A DNA stretch of 64,000 nucleotides, from assembly GCF_004360145.1 (NCBI RefSeq), contig NZ_ML178714.1, positions 79,474-143,473 of the forward strand. Reading direction: 5' to 3'. The notes under the pieces are model-generated. The model was given only the letters and a program-made list of their open reading frames with translations, had not been told where the DNA came from and did no database searches. Positions 56,272 through 64,000 of this stretch are shown here, in pieces (the first letter of the stretch is position 1; each line of letters opens with the position of its first letter). The translations under genes and the position numbers were made by a program. This stretch comes from Aliiroseovarius marinus. GTDB taxonomy: Bacteria > Pseudomonadota > Alphaproteobacteria > Rhodobacterales > Rhodobacteraceae.

Positions 56272-56412
56272 GCGCGCGTCGTACCCTGTTCGCTGGGTGG
56301 GGGGAAGAAAAATGCGCGGCGAGGTGGTTTTCTGCAGGCGCAGTCAGAAATTGTTAACCGAGACCCGTCAAGTTTGAGGCAAATCTGACGTTTCACTGGA
56401 AGGATCACTGTC

Positions 56413-56829
56413 ATGGACCATCTGACCCGCGCCCAATGCCTGCACAGTCTGGACCTTTTGGTCGGACAGGAAGACGCGTTTGCCGAGGCGTTTTTTCCGC
56501 TGCTATTTCACCGCGCGCCAGAGCTGCGGGTGATCTTCCCCGAAGGGATCGACGATCACGCCGCGCAAGTCCGTATGCTCTATCGTCTGATGGTGGCATT
56601 TGCCGGGAAGGACGTGACGCTAACCGCTGGGCTGCGCCTGATCGGGTTCCGCATGGCGATGCGGGGTCTTGGCGCGGACCATGCCGAGCTGCTGGCCACC
56701 ACGCTGATCGGGACGCTGAAACGCCAGTTGGGCAATTCGTGGCAAGCGGATTTCGCCTATGCTTGGCGGATCGCCAAGGAAGACGCACTGGACGCGATGG
56801 CGCTTGGCGCAGAGTTGATGGCCGCGTGA
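56413..56829 (+). CDS. Globin-like protein with proximal His apparently replaced by Met
   Basis: A 138-residue all-helical protein. Helix spacing, the early FFPLLFHRAPELRVIFP with a Phe near residue 28 (CD-corner-like), and the late LGNSWQADFAYAWRIAKED resemble a single-domain bacterial globin. At the proximal position, where globins read RHxxxGV, the sequence is FRM81AMRGL, and a nearby ADH90 aligns to the conserved downstream His of the family. If the alignment is right, heme binding is lost or uses another ligand. GGAAGGAT precedes the ATG. It converges on erpA. Confidence 0.55.
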   Translation: MDHLTRAQCLHSLDLLVGQEDAFAEAFFPLLFHRAPELRVIFPEGIDDHAAQVRMLYRLMVAFAGKDVTLTAGLRLIGFRMAMRGLGADHAELLATTLIGTLKRQLGNSWQADFAYAWRIAKEDALDAMALGAELMAA

Positions 56830-56832
56830 CGC

Positions 56833-57162
56833 TTAGATCGAGAACGAGGTGCCGCAGCCGCAAGAGGCCGTGGCATTGGGGTTGTCGATCACGAAACGGG
56901 CGCCGATCAGTTCCTCGGTGAAGTCGATCACGGCATCGGCAAGGAAGGGCAGCGACACTTCGTCCACCACCACCTGTTCGCCGCCGCCCGACAGGACCAG
57001 ATCGCCCTCGGCCGGATCATCCAGCGAGATCTCGTATTGAAAGCCCGAACAGCCGCCACCTTCGACTGCGACGCGCAGTGCTTTGCCCTGTTGGCTTGCG
57101 CCGATCTCGGACAGGCGGGCGAAGGCTCGGTCAGTGACTTTGGGGGGCAGGGTCAGGTCCAT
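56833..57162 (-). CDS. erpA: Iron-sulfur cluster insertion protein ErpA
   Basis: A 109-residue A-type carrier that delivers Fe-S clusters to target proteins. The three Cys ligands are in GGGCSGFQYEI and ASCGCGTSFSI. VTDRAFARLSEIGASQQG is the typical opening. The start at 57162 begins MDLTLPPKV, where homology begins. Its promoter faces the dgt gene, which starts 133 bases away on the other strand. Confidence 0.93.
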   Translation of the reverse strand: MDLTLPPKVTDRAFARLSEIGASQQGKALRVAVEGGGCSGFQYEISLDDPAEGDLVLSGGGEQVVVDEVSLPFLADAVIDFTEELIGARFVIDNPNATASCGCGTSFSI

Positions 57163-57295
57163 CGGGAAATCCGTTTCATGTTCACGCAAAACGCAATATA
57201 GGTTGGCCTGACGGGCGCGACAAGACGCCCCGGACAGGCGCGCGCGGACGGGACATCCGCAAGAGGCCAGACATGACAGGCGGAAAGGGGCAGCC

Positions 57296-58438
57296 ATGCT
57301 TGCCAGCTTTGCAACCCATCCCGGTGGCAGCCGGGGGCGACTGTACCCGGAAGGGGAAAGCGAATTTCGCGAGCCGTATCAACGGGATCGCGACCGGATC
57401 ATCCACTCCTCGGGCTTTCGCAGGCTGAAGCACAAGACGCAGGTGTTCGTTGAGCACGAGGGCGATTATTTCCGCACCCGCCTGACCCATTCCATCGAGG
57501 TGGCGCAGGTGGCGCGGACCATCGCGGGGGCACTGGGGCTGAATAGTCACCTGACCGAGGCCGTAGCGCTGGCCCATGACCTTGGCCACACGCCCTTTGG
57601 TCATACGGGCGAAGACAAGCTGGACGAGTTGATGGCCCCCTTTGGCGGCTTTGATCACAACGCGCAGGCGCTGAAAATCGTGACCTCGCTAGAACGGCAC
57701 TATGCCAAATGGGACGGGCTGAACCTGACATGGGAGACCTTGGAGGGCATTGCCAAGCATAACGGCCCGGTGACCGGTGAACTGCCCTACGCGTTGGCCG
57801 AGTATAACGCCAAGCATGATCTGGAGCTGTCGACGCATGCGGGTGCCGAGGCGCAGGTGGCGGCGTTGGCAGACGACATCGCCTATAACAACCACGATCT
57901 GCATGACGGATTACGGGCGGGTCTCTTCACCATGGAAGAAATTGCTGAGCTGCCCATCGTGGGTGCTGCGATTGCCGAGGTAGATGGGCTCTATCCCGGA
58001 CTGGACGCAGGTCGGCGGCGTCACGAGGCGCTGCGGCGGGTCTTTGGCGTGATGGTTGAGGACGTGCTAGATACGTCGCAGGCCTTGCTGAACGCGGCTG
58101 ATCCACAATCCGTGGAAGATATTCGCGCGCTGGACCACGCGGTTATCCGCTTCTCACCTGATCTGTGGGCCGACCTGAAAGTCATCCGAAAGTTTCTGTT
58201 CACTCGCATGTATCGTGCACCGTCCGTGGTTGAAATGCGCACGCGCGTCACCGCAGTGGTCGGCGATCTGTTCGGACATTTCATGGCCCATCCGATGGAG
58301 TTGCCTGAGGACTGGTGTCGCGAGATTGAAGCCGCAGAAGGCGAGACTGCCTTGGCGCGCTTGGTGTCAGACTACATTGCCGGGATGACGGACCGGTTTG
58401 CGTTGCAGGAGCATGCGCGTTTGGGGTTGGGCGGGTAG
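57296..58438 (+). CDS. dgt: Deoxyguanosinetriphosphate triphosphohydrolase-like protein (type 2)
   Basis: Hydrolyses dNTPs to nucleoside and tripolyphosphate. The 380-residue HD-domain protein shows the metal site HSIEVAQVARTIA with His, and ALAHDLGHTPFGHTGEDKLDEL with the H-D pair. ADDIAYNNHDLHDGL is the final Asp. It belongs to the shorter type 2 group common in alphaproteobacteria. GGAAAGGGG precedes the ATG. A hairpin-rich gap follows before argS. Confidence 0.93.
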   Translation: MLASFATHPGGSRGRLYPEGESEFREPYQRDRDRIIHSSGFRRLKHKTQVFVEHEGDYFRTRLTHSIEVAQVARTIAGALGLNSHLTEAVALAHDLGHTPFGHTGEDKLDELMAPFGGFDHNAQALKIVTSLERHYAKWDGLNLTWETLEGIAKHNGPVTGELPYALAEYNAKHDLELSTHAGAEAQVAALADDIAYNNHDLHDGLRAGLFTMEEIAELPIVGAAIAEVDGLYPGLDAGRRRHEALRRVFGVMVEDVLDTSQALLNAADPQSVEDIRALDHAVIRFSPDLWADLKVIRKFLFTRMYRAPSVVEMRTRVTAVVGDLFGHFMAHPMELPEDWCREIEAAEGETALARLVSDYIAGMTDRFALQEHARLGLGG

Positions 58439-58446
58439 GGGCTTTG

Positions 58447-58501
58447 CCCCTCTTGGCTTTCAGCCAATTCACCCCAAGGTATTTTTGCCAAGAGGAAGGG
58501 G
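58447..58501 (+). terminator. Large-loop hairpin after dgt with a common Rhodobacterales-type motif
   Basis: CCTCTTGGC pairs with GCCAAGAGG (58487-58495), extended by flanking C/G runs, across a 29-base loop that holds CCCCAAGGTATTTTT. Sequences of this kind recur downstream of genes in Rhodobacterales, by my recollection. It may act as a terminator. Confidence 0.45.
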
Positions 58502-58538
58502 CGGGCGCCTGCATCGCTTGACCTTTGGGTTGGGGGTG

Positions 58539-58656
58539 CTAAAGCGTTTCGAGATCAAGTTGGCTCACAGCTTGAATTCGAAACGCCCTCGAGATTGGTA
58601 AGGTCCGGGCGTTTCGCCATACTATTGTGGTTCAATAGTATGCCGAAACGCTTTAG
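58539..58656. repeat. Small inverted-repeat element in front of argS
   Basis: CTAAAGCGTTTCG (58539-58551) is inverted exactly at 58644-58656. Inside, two further GCGTTTCG/CGAAACGC copies occur (58579-58586 and 58609-58616), and a 19-base stem (58609-58627 with 58633-58651, one mismatch) forms a strong hairpin. Total 118 bases. It resembles a non-autonomous palindromic repeat of the MITE/REP kind. Confidence 0.6.
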
Positions 58657-58686
58657 GAGTGCGCCTGAGAGAAAAGGACCAGACCG

Positions 58687-60408
58687 ATGAACCTGTTTGC
58701 CGATATTCGCGCGCTTGTGATTGATGCCCTGACCCAGATGGTCAGCGAAGGCGCTTTGCCCGAGGGGCTGAGCTTTGACAACGTGGCGGTCGAACCTCCG
58801 CGCGATGCGGCGCATGGGGATATGGCGACGAATGCGGCGATGGTTTTGGCGAAGCCCGCCAAAATGAAACCCCGCGACATTGCGGATGTGCTGGCCGGAA
58901 AGCTGGCCGAGGATGCGCGCATTGACGTGGCCGAGGTGGCAGGTCCCGGGTTCTTGAACCTGCGTCTGGCGGCGACGGTTTGGGCTGGTCTGGTCGAAGG
59001 CGTGTTGGCGGATGCGAACTATGGTCGTTCGACCATGGGCGCTGGGCAGAAGACCAACGTGGAATATGTCTCGGCCAACCCCACGGGGCCGCTTCATGTG
59101 GGGCACACGCGCGGCGCGGTTTTTGGGGATGCGCTGGCGAGCCTGCTGGATTTCGCGGGCTATGACGTGACGCGCGAGTACTACATCAACGATGGTGGCG
59201 CGCAGGTCGATGTGTTGGCGCGGTCTGTGTATTTGCGGTATCTGGAAGCGCATGGCCAAGAGGTCGCGTTTGAGGATGGCACCTATCCCGGCGACTATTT
59301 GGTCCCGGTGGGCGAGGCGCTGAAAGCCAAGGTGGGTGACGCCTATGTGGGCAAGCCGGAAGCCGACTGGCTGGTTGCGATCCGCGAGTTTGCGACTGAG
59401 GCCATGATGGACCTGATCCGCGAGGATCTGGCGCAGCTGGGTGTGAAGATGGATGTCTTCTTCTCGGAAAAATCACTGTATGGCACGGGTCGGATCGAAG
59501 GCGCACTGGAGACGCTTCAGAACAAGGGCCTGATCTATGAGGGCGTGCTTGAGCCGCCCAAGGGCAAAAAGCCCGAGGATTGGGAGCCGCGCGAGCAGAC
59601 CCTGTTCAAATCGACGGAGCATGGCGATGACGTGGACCGCCCGGTGAAGAAGTCAGACGGCAGCTGGACCTATTTCGCGCCGGACATTGCGTACCATTTC
59701 GACAAGGTCGAGCGGGGCTTTGATGCGCTGATTGACGTCTTTGGTGCCGACCACGGTGGCTATGTGAAGCGGATGAAAGCGGCTGTGTCGGCGCTGTCTG
59801 ACGGCAAGGTGCCGCTGGACATCAAGCTGACCCAGTTGGTGAAGCTGTGGAAAAATGGCGAACCCTTCAAAATGTCCAAGCGGGCGGGCAACTTTGTCAC
59901 CCTGCGTGATGTGGTCGAGCAGGTGGGCTCGGACGTGACCCGTTTCGTAATGCTGACCCGCAAAAACGACGCGCCTTTGGACTTCGATTTCGACAAAGTG
60001 CTGGAGCAGTCCAAGGACAACCCGGTCTTCTATGTGCAATACGCCCACGCGCGTGTGCGCTCGGTTCTGCGCAAGGCGGAAGAGCAGGGCGTGACCCTGA
60101 CCGACACGCCGAATTTGCAGGACGAGGCCGAGCTGGCCGTGGCCAAGAAGCTGGCCGAATGGCCGCGTCTGGTCGAGATCGCCGCGCGCACCCATGAACC
60201 GCACCGGATTGCGTTCTATTTGTACGAGCTGGCCTCGGACTTCCATGCGCTGTGGAACCGTGGCAACGACAAGCCGGAACTGCGCTTCCTTCAAGATGGC
60301 AATAATGACTCATCGGCGGCAAAAATTGCCCTACCGCGTGCCGTGGCCGTTGTCATTTCGTCCGGATTGGGTATTTTGGGCGTAACTCCGGCCGAGGAAA
60401 TGCGCTGA
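58687..60408 (+). CDS. argS: Arginine--tRNA ligase
   Basis: Charges tRNA-Arg. The 573-residue class I enzyme has the N-terminal additional domain, the HIGH motif in [20 protein letters not shown], and the KMSK motif in [16 protein letters not shown]. The C-terminal anticodon-binding domain ends with [23 protein letters not shown]-like sequence ([12 protein letters not shown]). GAAAAGGACC precedes the ATG. It heads a run of plus-strand genes through scpB. Confidence 0.96.
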   Translation: MNLFADIRALVIDALTQMVSEGALPEGLSFDNVAVEPPRDAAHGDMATNAAMVLAKPAKMKPRDIADVLAGKLAEDARIDVAEVAGPGFLNLRLAATVWAGLVEGVLADANYGRSTMGAGQKTNVEYVSANPTGPLHVGHTRGAVFGDALASLLDFAGYDVTREYYINDGGAQVDVLARSVYLRYLEAHGQEVAFEDGTYPGDYLVPVGEALKAKVGDAYVGKPEADWLVAIREFATEAMMDLIREDLAQLGVKMDVFFSEKSLYGTGRIEGALETLQNKGLIYEGVLEPPKGKKPEDWEPREQTLFKSTEHGDDVDRPVKKSDGSWTYFAPDIAYHFDKVERGFDALIDVFGADHGGYVKRMKAAVSALSDGKVPLDIKLTQLVKLWKNGEPFKMSKRAGNFVTLRDVVEQVGSDVTRFVMLTRKNDAPLDFDFDKVLEQSKDNPVFYVQYAHARVRSVLRKAEEQGVTLTDTPNLQDEAELAVAKKLAEWPRLVEIAARTHEPHRIAFYLYELASDFHALWNRGNDKPELRFLQDGNNDSSAAKIALPRAVAVVISSGLGILGVTPAEEMR

Positions 60409-60511
60409 CAAAATGCGCCCCGGTCGAGTGCGAGTAGAGCAGTTTGACCGGTGCAGGGTGTGGAAAGAGCCATAAAGGCCAAGCCCCTGGAGATACCGGG
60501 TGTGAGGCAAG

Positions 60512-61699
60512 ATGGCAGAAGCAAATTGGGGGCATGGCGCCCCGCATCCGGCGTATCAAAATCATCCCGACTATGGGCATCGCCCTGAACCTGTGATGCG
60601 TTCTGCAGCGGCAGGCGCGTCTGCCTATGTGCATCCGGCTCATGGTGGGCCAGAGGTGCAACAGGCGCCGATGCAGGCCGATTATGCGGGCTATCAGGAC
60701 GCGCCTTATGCGGATCAGGGATACTATCCCCAACCTGCTGAACCGACCGCACCGCGAGGTGCCGGGGCTGGCGGGCTTTTGAACTATGCAGGCGCCGCCG
60801 TTTCACTGGCGCTGATCGTGGGTCTTGGCGTCTGGGGCTACAAGCTGGCCGTGCGCGATGTGACCGGCATTCCGGTCGTGCGTGCGCTGGAAGGTCCGAT
60901 GCGCGTGCAGCCCGAAAATCCCGGTGGCCAATCGGCGGACCACCAAGGTCTGGCCGTGAATGCTGTGCAGGCGGAAGGCGAGGCCTCGGCCCCTGCTGAT
61001 CGCCTTGTTCTGGCGCCCGAGCCTGCGTCGCTGACCGACGAAGATGCCTCGGTCGCCGAAGTTGCCCGCGCCGATACGGACCTGTCCCTTCCGGCTGCCG
61101 CCATTCAGGCCTACGTGACCGAGACCGCGGCCGACGTTGATCCGGTTGCCGCCGCGCTGGCCATTGCCGAGCAGATCGCCGCTGACAGCCCCATGCTGGG
61201 CGGTGAAGCTGAGATCGAGCCGACCGAGGTTGTTGCCTCGCTTGCGGCCACCGTGCTTCCGACGCCCTCGGCACCCGCAGTTGAAGAACCGGCAACACCC
61301 GGCGTGAACATCATCCCGGCCTCGGTCCCCGGTGTCAGCACGTCGTTGCGCCCGGTTGTCCGTCCCGCCGATCTGAACACCAAAGTCGCGGCCCCCGTGC
61401 CGTCCGCCCCCGCCGCCGCGAAAGAGGTCGATCCCTCGACCCTCGCCCCCGGTACGCGTCTGGTGCAACTTGGGGCCTTTGACAGCGCCGAGGTTGCCCG
61501 CGAACAGTGGGACGTTCTGTCGGCCCGGTTCGAGGACTATATGGGCGGCAAAACCCGCGTGATCGAGAAAGCCCAGACCGGCGGCAAAACCTTCTATCGC
61601 CTGCGTGCGATGGGCTTTGCCGATCTGGCGGACTCGCGCCGGTTCTGTTCGGTGCTGATGGCTGACAAAGCTGCCTGCATCCCGGTTGTGACCCGGTAA
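60512..61699 (+). CDS. SPOR-domain membrane protein
   Basis: A 395-residue envelope protein. A cytoplasmic N-terminal region rich in Gln, Pro, Tyr and His is followed by one transmembrane helix (AGAAVSLALIVGLGVWGYKLAV, residues about 94-115). Then comes a long Ala/Pro/Glu-rich periplasmic linker, and the C-terminal 75 residues are a SPOR domain (RLVQLGAFDSAEVAREQWDVL, KTFYRLRAMGFADLADSRRFCSVLM). SPOR domains bind peptidoglycan stripped of stem peptides, at the division septum. It is encoded just before nagZ. Confidence 0.88.
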   Translation: MAEANWGHGAPHPAYQNHPDYGHRPEPVMRSAAAGASAYVHPAHGGPEVQQAPMQADYAGYQDAPYADQGYYPQPAEPTAPRGAGAGGLLNYAGAAVSLALIVGLGVWGYKLAVRDVTGIPVVRALEGPMRVQPENPGGQSADHQGLAVNAVQAEGEASAPADRLVLAPEPASLTDEDASVAEVARADTDLSLPAAAIQAYVTETAADVDPVAAALAIAEQIAADSPMLGGEAEIEPTEVVASLAATVLPTPSAPAVEEPATPGVNIIPASVPGVSTSLRPVVRPADLNTKVAAPVPSAPAAAKEVDPSTLAPGTRLVQLGAFDSAEVAREQWDVLSARFEDYMGGKTRVIEKAQTGGKTFYRLRAMGFADLADSRRFCSVLMADKAACIPVVTR

Positions 61700-61702
61700 A
61701 CT

Positions 61703-62734
61703 ATGTCCCGCGTTGGCGCATATATTCTGGGCTGCGAGGGCATCACGCTGTCGCGGGCCGAACGGGATTTCTTTGAGCGCGCGCAGCCGTGGGGGTTCAT
61801 CCTGTTCGCGCGGAATGTGGACACGCCCGACCAGTTGCGCGCGCTGACCAGCGAGTTGCGCGGCGCCGTTGGGCGGGACGCGCCCATTTTCATCGATCAG
61901 GAAGGCGGCCGTGTGGCCCGTATGGGCGCGCCGTATTGGCGCGAGTGGCTGCCCGCTTTGGATCAGGTCAAGCTGAACCCCAAAGCCTCGGTCCGCAGCC
62001 TTTATATCCGCTATCGCCTGATCGCGGATGAACTTTTGTCGGTCGGAATCGACGGCAACTGTGCGCCGCTGGCCGACATTGCCACGGGTGAGACCCATCC
62101 GATCCTGCATAACCGCTGCTACGGCGAAGACGTGGTCAAAGTGGCCGAACGCGCTGCAAGCGTGGCACAGGCCTTGCTGGATGGCGGCGTGCTGCCTGTG
62201 GTGAAACACATCCCCGGGCATGGCCGCTCGACGATGGACAGCCATTTGGAGCTTCCGCGGGTCAAGACCAAGGCCAAGGAACTTGGCTGGACCGATTTCA
62301 TGGCCTTCGAGCCGCTGGCCGGGCTGCCCTTGGGCATGTCAGCCCATATCGTTTTCGAAGACATCGACCCCGACCATCCCGCGACCCAAAGCCCCGAGAT
62401 GATCGCGCTGATCCGTGACAAGATCGGCTTTGGTGGGCTTCTGATGACCGACGACATCTCGATGAAAGCATTGTCCGGCGCGCTGTCCGTGCGATCCCGC
62501 GCGGCATTGCGGGCCGGTTGCGACATCGTTCTGCACTGCAATGGCGTGCTTGAGCAGATGGAAGAGGTCGCCGACGCCTGCGGAGATCTGACCGGAGAGG
62601 CGCTTTCACGCGCCGAAACCGCGCTTTCGTGGCGCAAACCGCCCGTTCCCATTGACATTGATGCCTTGGACGCTGAATTTCAAAGCCTGATGACTGGTGA
62701 GACAGTAATACAGGCAGGCGATGAGCGAGACTGA
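61703..62734 (+). CDS. nagZ: Beta-N-acetylhexosaminidase
   Basis: Removes N-acetylglucosamine from anhydro-muropeptides in peptidoglycan recycling. The 343-residue GH3 enzyme shows FIDQEGGRVARMGAPYW, KHIPGHGRSTMDSHLELP with the catalytic His and the acid region, and the nucleophile Asp in LLMTDDISMKALSG. Overlaps scpA by 14 bases and starts 4 bases after the SPOR gene stop, so this is a tight operon. Confidence 0.94.
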   Translation: MSRVGAYILGCEGITLSRAERDFFERAQPWGFILFARNVDTPDQLRALTSELRGAVGRDAPIFIDQEGGRVARMGAPYWREWLPALDQVKLNPKASVRSLYIRYRLIADELLSVGIDGNCAPLADIATGETHPILHNRCYGEDVVKVAERAASVAQALLDGGVLPVVKHIPGHGRSTMDSHLELPRVKTKAKELGWTDFMAFEPLAGLPLGMSAHIVFEDIDPDHPATQSPEMIALIRDKIGFGGLLMTDDISMKALSGALSVRSRAALRAGCDIVLHCNGVLEQMEEVADACGDLTGEALSRAETALSWRKPPVPIDIDALDAEFQSLMTGETVIQAGDERD

Positions 62735-63515
62735 AGAGTTTCAAGAAGATGCAATGTCAGTGTCCGAGCGGTTGGCCGCCGAGGCGCTGATCGTTGACGT
62801 CGAGGGGTTCGAAGGCCCGCTCGATCTTCTTTTGACTCTGTCCCGTACCCAGAAGGTGGATCTACGCAAAATCTCGGTTCTGGAACTGTCGGTACAATAT
62901 CTGGCCTTTGTGGAACGCGCGCGGCACCTGCGGATCGAACTGGCCGCTGACTATCTGGTGATGGCGGCGTGGCTTGCCTTCTTGAAATCGCGCCTGCTTC
63001 TACCACCAGATCCCTCAGAAGAAGGCCCGTCAGGCGAGGAACTCGCCGCCCACCTTGCCTTCCAGCTGGAACGCCTTCAGGGCATGCGTGATGCCGCTGC
63101 CAAGTTGATGGCCCGCGACCAGTTGGGGCGAGATTTCTTCGCCCGTGGCGTGCCCGAAGACGTGACCCGCGTGCGCCGCGTGACCTATACCGCGACGCTT
63201 CTAGACTTGATGCAGGGTTACGCGCGGATCCGCACCAAGGACGAATTCCGCCCCTTTGTCATGGACCGCGATGCGGTGATGACGATGGAGCAGGCACTGG
63301 ATCGAATGCGCGGGCTGATCAACTATGCGGGCGACTGGACCGAGCTGACGTCCTACCTGCCCGAAGGGTGGGAGGTCGAACCCGCCAAGCGCCGCTCGGC
63401 CATGGCCGCGAATTTTGCCGCCACGTTGGAAATGGCCAAACGGGGCGAGCTTGAACTTAGACAGGGCGACACGTTCGCGCCCATTCAAATCCGCAGGAAA
63501 ACGCATGACGGATGA
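62721..63515 (+). CDS. scpA: Segregation and condensation protein A
   Basis: A kleisin subunit that, with ScpB and SMC, compacts and separates chromosomes. The 264-residue protein has the N-terminal kleisin helix VDVEGFEGPLDLLLTLSRTQKVDLRKISVLELSVQYLAF and the C-terminal winged-helix part. The start lies inside nagZ (overlap 14 bases), and the end overlaps scpB by 11 bases. Confidence 0.95.
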   Translation: MSETEEFQEDAMSVSERLAAEALIVDVEGFEGPLDLLLTLSRTQKVDLRKISVLELSVQYLAFVERARHLRIELAADYLVMAAWLAFLKSRLLLPPDPSEEGPSGEELAAHLAFQLERLQGMRDAAAKLMARDQLGRDFFARGVPEDVTRVRRVTYTATLLDLMQGYARIRTKDEFRPFVMDRDAVMTMEQALDRMRGLINYAGDWTELTSYLPEGWEVEPAKRRSAMAANFAATLEMAKRGELELRQGDTFAPIQIRRKTHDG

Positions 63516-64000
63516 TGTGATCAGTGACACGCCCCAAGAAGGGCAGGACGCGCGCGAGGAAAGCCTGTTCGAGGCCCCGCCGATGGGCGAACAGGAACGG
63601 ATGGTCGAGGCCATCCTTTTTGCCTCTACCGAGGCCGTCAGCGTGAAAGAACTGGAAGACCGGATGCCTCATGGCTGCGATGCGGCCGAGGCTCTGGTCC
63701 ACCTGCGCAAACGCTATGAAGGGCGCGGTGTGTCGGTTGTCAAAGTGGGCGACGCATGGGCGATCCGCACCGCACCCGACCTTGGTTATCTGATGCAGAA
63801 AGAAACGGTCGAGCAGCGCAAACTGTCACGTGCCGCGATCGAGACCTTGGCAATTATCGCCTATCATCAACCAGTTACACGGGCCGAGATTGAAGAGATC
63901 CGCGGCGTGTCCGTCAGTCGCGGCACCATTGATCAGTTGATCGAGATGGAGTGGATCCGCTTTGGCCGCCGCCGCATGACGCCGGGCCGCCCGGTCACCT
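63505..64000 (+). CDS. scpB: Segregation and condensation protein B (partial)
   Basis: The SMC-kleisin partner with two winged-helix domains. The visible 165 residues begin MTDDVISDTPQEGQDAREES, then MVEAILFASTEAVSVKELEDRMP and TLAIIAYHQPVTRAEIEEIRGVSVSRGTIDQLIEMEWI, which are the typical ScpB motifs. The gene continues beyond the window. It overlaps scpA by 11 bases. Confidence 0.94.
   Translation, partial: MTDDVISDTPQEGQDAREESLFEAPPMGEQERMVEAILFASTEAVSVKELEDRMPHGCDAAEALVHLRKRYEGRGVSVVKVGDAWAIRTAPDLGYLMQKETVEQRKLSRAAIETLAIIAYHQPVTRAEIEEIRGVSVSRGTIDQLIEMEWIRFGRRRMTPGRPVT

Noticed and set aside
60803-62245. 480-codon minus-strand frame opposite SPOR and nagZ genes
   Set aside because: It has no ribosome binding site or motif, and it spans two well-supported genes.

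Overview
The window is a gene-dense bacterial chromosome segment of high G+C content, most like a marine Rhodobacteraceae (Roseobacter-group) alphaproteobacterium. The pointers are the trpG-trpD-trpC-moaC-moeA-lexA order, LexA half-sites of the alphaproteobacterial GTTC-N7-GTTC type, a class I lysyl-tRNA synthetase, a complete PHA locus (phaZ, phaC, phaP, phaR), SdhE, an LdtR-type MarR regulator and a Fur/Mur protein without the usual C-terminal cysteines. I found no rRNA, tRNA, CRISPR array, prophage or insertion-sequence transposase. The content looks like core chromosome with a few accessory genes.

Layout. 0-8 kb: end of a MarR-like gene, acyl-CoA thioesterase, a histidine-phosphatase-like lipoprotein, RraB-like and DUF2251-like small proteins, ettA, a secreted unknown, nadD, dacB, a YghU/YfcG-type GST and a TerB-like protein. 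8-20 kb: lysK, a large right-handed beta-helix protein, ppk2, an MltB-type transglycosylase, 3-hydroxybutyrate dehydrogenase, a MATE exporter, an aspartate aminotransferase and an XRE regulator-sdhE pair. 20-25 kb: an LdtR-like regulator, a DUF1194 protein with glyoxalase, thyX, a cold-shock protein and an ArsC/Spx-like protein. 24.6-27.3 kb (minus strand): a bufferin-type RiPP operon, with a Cys4 precursor, an MNIO (DUF692) maturase, a BufC/HvfC partner and a DoxX membrane protein. 27.7-33 kb: thrS, a Tag-like glycosylase and three alpha/beta hydrolases. 33-38 kb: the PHA locus with clear PhaR-type operators. 37.7-42.7 kb: lexA, moeA, moaC, trpC, trpD, trpG. 42.9-50 kb: a degenerate YibQ-type deacetylase, cupin, GYD protein, a tiny lipoprotein, eno, a DMT transporter, Fur/Mur, and an SDR/TetR divergent pair with two operators. 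50-57 kb (mostly minus strand): PhzF, a Na+/H+ antiporter, EEP phosphatase, GNAT, nucleoside hydrolase, xth, a HI0933-like flavoprotein, a globin-like protein and erpA. 57.3-64 kb (plus strand): dgt, argS, a SPOR protein, nagZ, scpA and scpB (cut by the window edge).

How it fits together. Carbon storage is a coherent theme: PhaC makes PHB, PhaP coats the granule, PhaR represses, PhaZ depolymerises and the 3-hydroxybutyrate dehydrogenase can return the monomer to central metabolism. The bufferin operon probably provides periplasmic copper buffering. Envelope genes (dacB, mltB, nagZ, SPOR protein, LdtR-like regulator) recur. The most notable signals are the bufferin operon, three proteins with apparently missing catalytic or ligand residues (YibQ-like, histidine phosphatase, globin-like), the PhaR operator embedded in the phaP promoter, three 11-bp-phased LexA half-sites, and a small inverted-repeat element in front of argS.
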